From the NCBI GenBank assembly GCA_027257055.1, contig JAPVLO010000153.1, positions 4,030,001-4,094,000 on the forward strand: DNA of 64,000 bases. Reading direction: 5' to 3'. The stretch comes from Cephalopachus bancanus (taxonomy: Eukaryota; Chordata; Mammalia; Primates; Tarsiidae). The translations under genes were made by a program, and so were the position numbers. Shown piece after piece: positions 59,479-64,000 of the stretch. The notes beneath the pieces were generated by a model. That model saw only the letters and a list, made by a program, of their open reading frames with translations, ran no database searches and was not told the origin of the DNA. Position 1 is the first letter of the stretch. Every line of letters begins with the position of its first letter.

Positions 59479-59553
59479 GGACAACCCCTTTGGGTCCCCT
59501 CCCACTGTGGGAGCTTTTCTGCCCTCTCAATAAATCTTGCTTTTAAAAAAAGG
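59479..59553 (+). mobile_element. Retroposed short LTR R-like fragment, copy B
   Basis: GGACAACCCCTTTGGGTCCC, CCCACTGTGGGAGC, CTCTCAATAAATCTTGC, then an A run. Flanked by GAATCTATGAGTA (59466-59478) and GAATCTCTGAGTA (59554-59566). Same 5' and 3' limits as copy A. Confidence 0.8.
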
Positions 59554-60225
59554 GAATCTCTGAGTATATGAGAAAGATGTATCTTATGGAAATATAACTG
59601 TATCATATTTGTTGTGGAGTCTCTGGTAAGAATACGGTATGGAAATATCAGTGTTTTATCTAAAGCTCTTTTTTTCATATATATCAGTGGCACCATTTTA
59701 CTGTCTTATGTCTGTCTTTCTGTGTTACATAAATCTTATGTCTTATGTTGATAATGAAAGCATTGAGGTAATTATCACCCACAAAATGATAATGTAATTG
59801 ATCTTATCTTTCACTAATATGTTAAATGGCATTAATGCACATACACTTAGTTGTATGATAACAAATCTAGCAATCTCAAGTGATTGTGAAGATTGTCCTT
59901 GGACCATACCTCTGACTTCTGAGGTCAGTTTATTTTTTTATTTTTAGATATTGAAAGTTATCTAATTGCTCACCTTTATCTGGGATACCATAACTGTTGT
60001 TTTTGGTAACAGTCAACATAACTGGGAACCTTTTCCATATCTGCCTAAAGCAGCTAATATTTTTAAGTGATTATGTGTTCCCAGTAAACAAGATGGCACT
60101 GCTTAGTACTTGACTAGCTACTTGTCTTTTATGAAGGTAGGAGGTAGGAATATAAGTTGTTTCTTTATATATTAAAATTACAAATCAAGAAAATAATACA
60201 AGTTCTTTTTTTGGGGGTTTTTTAG

Positions 60226-60403
60226 GTTTATGAAAGCTTTAAGTTATGCATCATTAGATAAAGAAGATTTATTAAGTCCTATTAATCAAAATACCCTGCA
60301 GCGATCCTCCTCAGTGCGGTCCATGGTGTCCAGTGCCACATACGGGGGCTCAGATGATTATATTGGACTGGCTCTCCCAGTAGACATCAATGATATATTC
60401 CAG
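60226..60403 (+). CDS. RICTOR: RICTOR exon 32 (residues 1379-1438)
   Basis: 178-bp exon after GGGGGTTTTTTAG. It encodes FMKALSYASLDKEDLLSPIN through GLALPVDINDIFQ, ending on a codon boundary. The donor is CAG|GTATCCTC, a weak U2 donor but a good match to the U12-type GTATCCT motif. Confidence 0.96.
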
Positions 60404-61117
60404 GTATCCTCATACATTTTCATGAATTGGTCTCCTCTTTATTAAAATCATAACTTAGTGGACACTAATTTGGGAAAACATGATCTTTAAAGACAGTTTT
60501 GTTTAGAGAAATTTTAAATGAAAATCGTTTTGCCATTTTTAGCTATTCTATACTCTTATTTAATATCTCTGGATCCTTAGAACATTATCCTCCCTCTCTT
60601 CTCATACTAAATTCATATCATTTGATTTCTTTATCTGTATATTCTTTGTAGAAATTTATTACATTCCTGACCTTGTTTTTAGTCACATATGACTTATACT
60701 TTGTTTTTTAATCCTTGATTCTATTTATCCCATATAAGGCAGCCATTGTGGTGCGCAGTCATATAAAGTAGCCCTAATCCCATGAGATACTCATAGATCT
60801 TTAGATGTAAAATATACATTTGCTCAGAAGTCTAAAGGCATTTTTGATAAACACTAAAATAATTATTTTAATGTGCATTTACTCACCAAGAATAGGATAA
60901 GGACTTTTAGAGTTGTCATTTTGTTAAGTTGTAGCAAATTAACCTTCTGTAGTATAAACTTTTCACTGTAGTTTTATATGCTGTAGTAGTTCTGTTTTAA
61001 TCGTATTTCGTTTCATTTTACTAATATTCATAAAGTGGACTTCTTTTTATAAAAGTACTTAACATGATATATATCTGTTTTAGGTAAAGTACTTAACATG
61101 ATATATATCGGTTTTAG
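60404..61117 (+). other. RICTOR: RICTOR intron 32, candidate U12-type intron
   Basis: 714 nt. It begins GTATCCTC and ends TACTTAACATG...GGTTTTAG with little pyrimidine tract, features of the minor spliceosome class. It contains the second copy of the 180-bp duplicated segment (60661-60845) and the 34-bp tandem duplication at its 3' end. Confidence 0.6.
60661..60845 (+). repeat. Second copy of the 180-bp intronic duplication
   Basis: ACATTCCTGACCTTGTTTTT to CAGAAGTCTAAAGGCATTT aligns with 59194-59372 at about 90 percent with small indels. It lacks the flanking inverted arms. Confidence 0.93.
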
Positions 61118-61119
61118 GT
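61052..61119 (+). repeat. RICTOR: 34-bp tandem duplication containing the exon 33 splice acceptor
   Basis: 61052-61085 and 61086-61119 are two copies of AAAGTACTTAACATGATATA... ending GTTTTAGGT, with one mismatch (T at 61076, G at 61110). Each has an ACTTAAC branch-like motif and a TTTTAG acceptor. Confidence 0.97.
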
Positions 61120-61202
61120 AAAGGATATTCCCTATTTTCAGACAAAAAACATCCCTCCCCATGATGATCGAGGTGCAAGAGTATTTGCCCATGATGCAGG
61201 AG
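61118..61202 (+). CDS. RICTOR: RICTOR exon 33 (residues 1439-1467)
   Basis: 85-bp exon, acceptor TCGGTTTTAG, donor GTAATG. It encodes VKDIPYFQTKNIPPHDDRGA RVFAHDAG and the first base of Gly1467. The acceptor is the downstream member of a 34-bp tandem duplication. The identical upstream acceptor (AG at 61082-61083) would bring an in-frame TGA after five codons, so this start is the only one that preserves the protein. Confidence 0.95.
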
Positions 61203-61947
61203 GTAATGCATTGTTCTTTGTATTTATGAGACTTCTCTCTATATTAAAAAGAAAATTCATAGTTGTTTTTTGTAGGAGGGTGTTAAAAATTTAAGTAGAC
61301 CTACTCTTGGGTAGGCCCAGTTTTTTGTGAGAGATGTAAAGTGTTTTTTTTTAATTAAGTACTTAGCCTCCCAAGAAGATAAAAACCAAATTAGTTTCTG
61401 TTTTTTAAAAAGTAGTACATGTAATACATGAAAAACTTATAGCAGTAAACCTCATATGTCCATGGAACAGCTATTTGTTTGGGGCAAGGAGAGAGAGAAA
61501 AATGGACTTACATATTACATTATCTCTCTTTGTTATGAACTGTTGTATAGTTTAATGATTATATACATATAAGCCACAAATTTTTAGCTTTATAATCTTG
61601 ATTTTTTTTTTAACAAATGCCTCTTGATAGTTGGGATAATTACCTTCTTTAGACAGTTATTGAGATAACTGAAATGATTTATAAATTATATAATGTTAGC
61701 TTTCCATTTGTATTTAAAACTGCATTAAAGTAATATAAACATATCTGCTGACTAACAAAACATATCTGCTGACTTGAGTTATTTTTATAATTTAAAGCAA
61801 ATTACTCTTTTTTCTTTCCAGTTAAAGTTAGATTCTGAGCCATAAAAAGTGTTTGGCTCTCTTTTCTAATTTCCTTCTTTAAAAATACACATAATTTAAG
61901 TCATCTTGAAAAATACCCTTTTTATCGGATTGTGTATTTATGCACAG
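61203..61947 (+). other. RICTOR: RICTOR intron 33
   Basis: 745 nt, AT-rich. A 16-bp motif is directly repeated at 61739 and 61759. Otherwise nothing is recognised. Confidence 0.85.
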
Positions 61948-62181
61948 GTCTTCCATCTGGAACTGGAGGTCTTGTAAAAAACTCTTTCCACTTGCTACGA
62001 CAGCAGATGAGTCTTACAGAAATCATGAATTCCATCCATTCAGACGCCTCTCTGTTCTTAGAAAGTACAGAAGACACTGGACTACAAGAGCATACAGATG
62101 ATAACTGCCTTTATTGTGTCTGTATCGAAATTCTGGGTTTCCAGCCCAGTAATCAACTAAGTGCAATATGTAGTCATTCAG
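61948..62181 (+). CDS. RICTOR: RICTOR exon 34 (residues 1467-1545)
   Basis: 234-bp exon after TATTTATGCACAG, donor GTAAGT. It encodes LPSGTGGLVKNSFHLLRQQM through NCLYCVCIEILGFQPSNQLS AICSHS and the first base of residue 1545. It is the last coding segment in the window. The following segment (DFQDIPYSDWC... in human) is not found before the end. Confidence 0.97.
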
Positions 62182-62379
62182 GTAAGTGATCGTGTCCTTC
62201 TAGATGAATCCACCTGAATTTGAATCTGCTCCATACCAAGGCATCTCTCAGCTCTTTTAATCATATCCTCTTGTTCTGTTCTATATCAGCTTTAGTTCAG
62301 CCAATCAACATCTCCCTACTGGAGTATTAGTTTTTCAGCCTCTAATGTTGGTCCCTTCCCATTCATCTTTCATACTATT

Positions 62380-62895
62380 GTTTAGGATTAATCTGTGTAC
62401 AGTTCTTTACTGACTACTCATGCCTAACACACAAGACTCATTATGATCTGTCTAGTGTTTTTTTCCTGCCATTTTCCTTTCTTATATTTGACATACCATC
62501 ACTGACTGACTTAAAGCTTTGAATAAACTTCTAGGCATGAAAAACGTGTTTTCCCTGCTGTTCTCTCCTTGCCCTTTCCCCTCATCATGCAGATATCCGT
62601 GGTTTATTTGGCAAGTCCACCTCATCCTCTGTGTCAACAGCATCTTGCCTGTGAAGTCTTCTCTGATTCTCTGAGTCAGTTGTTGATACTCCTTTCTTTC
62701 TGCTCTCATTGCTCTTTGCAAATAGATCTCTCTTAATAATTATGATTATTATTACTTGATTTTTTTTTGTCCCTTCCACTAAGTTCCTTTATGACATGTC
62801 TTTTCAAAAGTTTTCAGATTTCCTAATACCTAGGTACATACTGCTTTGTACAGTAGGTCCTCAGTATGTATTTGGTGAGTGAGGAAATAAAGTGT
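62380..62895 (+). repeat. L2 LINE 3' fragment, sense
   Basis: GTGAAGTCTTCTCTGATTCT, CCTTCCACTAAGTTCCTTTA and GTCCTCAGTATGTATTTGGTG follow the L2 3' end in order, diverged. Confidence 0.65.
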
Positions 62896-63424
62896 ACTCA
62901 GATTGAGCTTTTTTATGTAGATCAATGAGTAATATACATTAGCAATTTCAGTGTAGTATATATGTGTTTAAAGTTATATCCTTAAACTATTAAACATATG
63001 TATTAAACACATGTATATATTATATCTTTTCTTGTTGAATGTCACTTAGCCAATCTCAGAAAAACCTAGTGATGAGCAAAGTTCTCTGGTTTACTTTTCC
63101 AGATTTCTCCTTGATATTCTAATTATTAGCTTCCTAACTAATGGTTGCAGCTCACTGATATGCCACAGTAGGAAGTGGTTGTGTTGAGATACTGATCCTT
63201 TCAATGGTTTTGTGTCTCAGTAGGGCCTGGGTATGGCACATCCTTGGACTATGTATTTTCTACTATGAATAGCCCTGTCTGGAACCCTTACATACTATAA
63301 TTATTTTCACTTTCTATGAATAAGTTTGGGAAAACTATTTGATATATTGTACATAATAGAGAAGATGCTATTTTTAATCAATTTGGCTATTCATTGTTCT
63401 GATTTAGTTCCTACAAGTTCTTCT

Positions 63425-63480
63425 TCATTTACTCAGTCAACAAATACTTACGAAGTGCTTACTGTGGAGCTTTGCTGTAC
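63425..63480 (-). repeat. L2 3' scrap, antisense
   Basis: CAGTCAACAAATACTTACGA AGTGCTTACTGTGG is the antisense L2 tail. Confidence 0.6.
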
Positions 63481-63824
63481 TGTTTCCTACTTATGAACAA
63501 ATAAGGTAACCAGCCTTCTCAGTACCCAGGCACAAGGCAGTCACAGCTAGTTCTAATCCGTTTGTGATCTGTGTAATCAAATCTAGTGTTAAAAAGCGTA
63601 GGACTTGTGTGGGAGACTTGCTGCAGTCAGAGAGGCACTCATCTTGGCACAAGCCATTGGAACCTCCCCTTACCCCTCCCCCCCCGACTTGCTATTCTAG
63701 TGATGTAAAGTTTAGATTGAGGAGCAGTCGGGAAGAGAGAATGATTATTGTCTTAATTGGGAAATTATTACAGTTTGCCTCCTGATAGTCATTTGAGATG
63801 TGTGAGGGATGGGAAGCTAATTGA

Positions 63825-63975
63825 ACCTTTAAACATTCATGCACTCAACATGATATTTATTATGCAGCCTGGGCCAGACATTGTCGTAAATTCTAGGAGA
63901 GAAATTGTGAGGAAAAAAATAAAAGGACACTGTCTCTGCACTTTTCTAACTTTAATCCAGTGGAGAAAGAAATAT
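63825..63975 (-). repeat. L2 fragment, antisense
   Basis: CACTCAACATGATATTTATT, GGCCAGACATTGTCGTAAAT and TTTAATCCAGTGGAGAAAGA resemble the same antisense L2 region, decayed. Confidence 0.5.
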
Positions 63976-64000
63976 ATTGATTAACGGGTTAATGCAGATA

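Larger units (their letters stand above)
57666..60225 (+). other. RICTOR: RICTOR intron 31 (contains the cassette exon)
   Basis: Contains the 72-bp cassette exon, a MIR 3' scrap, an inverted-repeat-bounded segment (59155-59414) and the second R-like retroposed fragment (59479-59553). 57790-57950 just upstream of the cassette looks unusually non-repetitive and may hold splicing-regulatory sequence (inference). Confidence 0.8.
12175..62181 (+). other. RICTOR: RICTOR gene, internal part (31 constitutive coding exons plus one cassette exon)
   Basis: RICTOR is the defining scaffold subunit of mTOR complex 2, which phosphorylates AKT, SGK and PKC family kinases. The exons were found by matching translated segments to the human protein from memory. 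Every intron obeys GT-AG and every exon joins its neighbour in phase, giving an open frame from residue 66 to 1545. Order of regions (established structural work): ARM-type repeats to about residue 487, a HEAT-like domain to about 1007, then a long disordered phosphoregion. Residues 1-65 and about 1546-1708, including the promoter, start codon, C-terminal domain and 3' UTR, are outside the window. Substitutions relative to human are mostly conservative and concentrated in the disordered part. No frameshift or in-frame stop is seen, so the gene looks intact and functional. Confidence 0.98.
62182..64000 (+). other. RICTOR: RICTOR intron 34 (5' part)
   Basis: Contains L2 fragments in both orientations. 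No further RICTOR exon is found before the window ends. 62900-63420 and 63550-63820 show nothing recognised. Confidence 0.8.

Overview
This is vertebrate genomic DNA from a primate. A single protein-coding gene is recognisable, RICTOR (the mTORC2 scaffold subunit), on the + strand. Thirty-one consecutive coding exons join with matching reading phase and GT-AG borders, encoding residues 66 to 1545 of the roughly 1708-residue human protein. The numbering checks itself: the AGC-kinase site Thr1135 falls exactly on the ACG codon at 56932-56934. Coding segments for residues 1-65 lie upstream. The last ~163 residues, including the C-terminal domain, lie downstream. Exon numbers used here (4 to 34) are provisional.

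Organism: the protein differs from human RICTOR (as I recall it) by roughly one residue in a hundred. The youngest SINEs are 7SL-derived dimeric Alus, so the source is a primate. I see no AluS/AluY-type copies and none of the lemur/loris type. The abundant CpG-rich Alu is a distinct subfamily, with heads reading GGCTTGGTGGCTCAGCCTG in sense, and the older copies are AluJ-like. I infer a tarsier, with moderate confidence.

Layout: 1-12174 is intron, beginning inside a Tigger1 DNA transposon, then MER5A, an MLT1A LTR, a cluster of Alus and an old L1/HAL1 block. 12175-26406 holds exons 4-8, which with exons 9-16 (to 42253) encode most of the N-terminal ARM-type region. Its long introns are filled with L1, Alu, MER2 and a nested mariner. 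29131-39808 holds exons 9-15, with a hAT element with perfect 8-bp target duplications, an L1 and a Tigger-type element carrying a second nested mariner. 42153-54370 is exon-dense (exons 16-29, HEAT-like region). 54922-62181 holds exons 30-34, including the 1009-bp exon 31 that encodes the disordered, phosphorylated region and a 72-bp in-frame cassette exon. The tail is intron 34 with L2 fragments.

There is no sign of a microbial-type system, CRISPR array, rRNA or tRNA gene. The most interesting items are: a 34-bp tandem duplication that doubles the 3' splice site of exon 33, in an intron whose donor and branch motif look U12-type; two different internally deleted mariners, each nested in an older Tigger-superfamily element; two independent poly(A)-tailed insertions of the same ~66-nt sequence resembling the R region of an ERV1 LTR; and a 180-bp duplicated intronic segment whose first copy sits in a near-perfect 39-bp inverted repeat.
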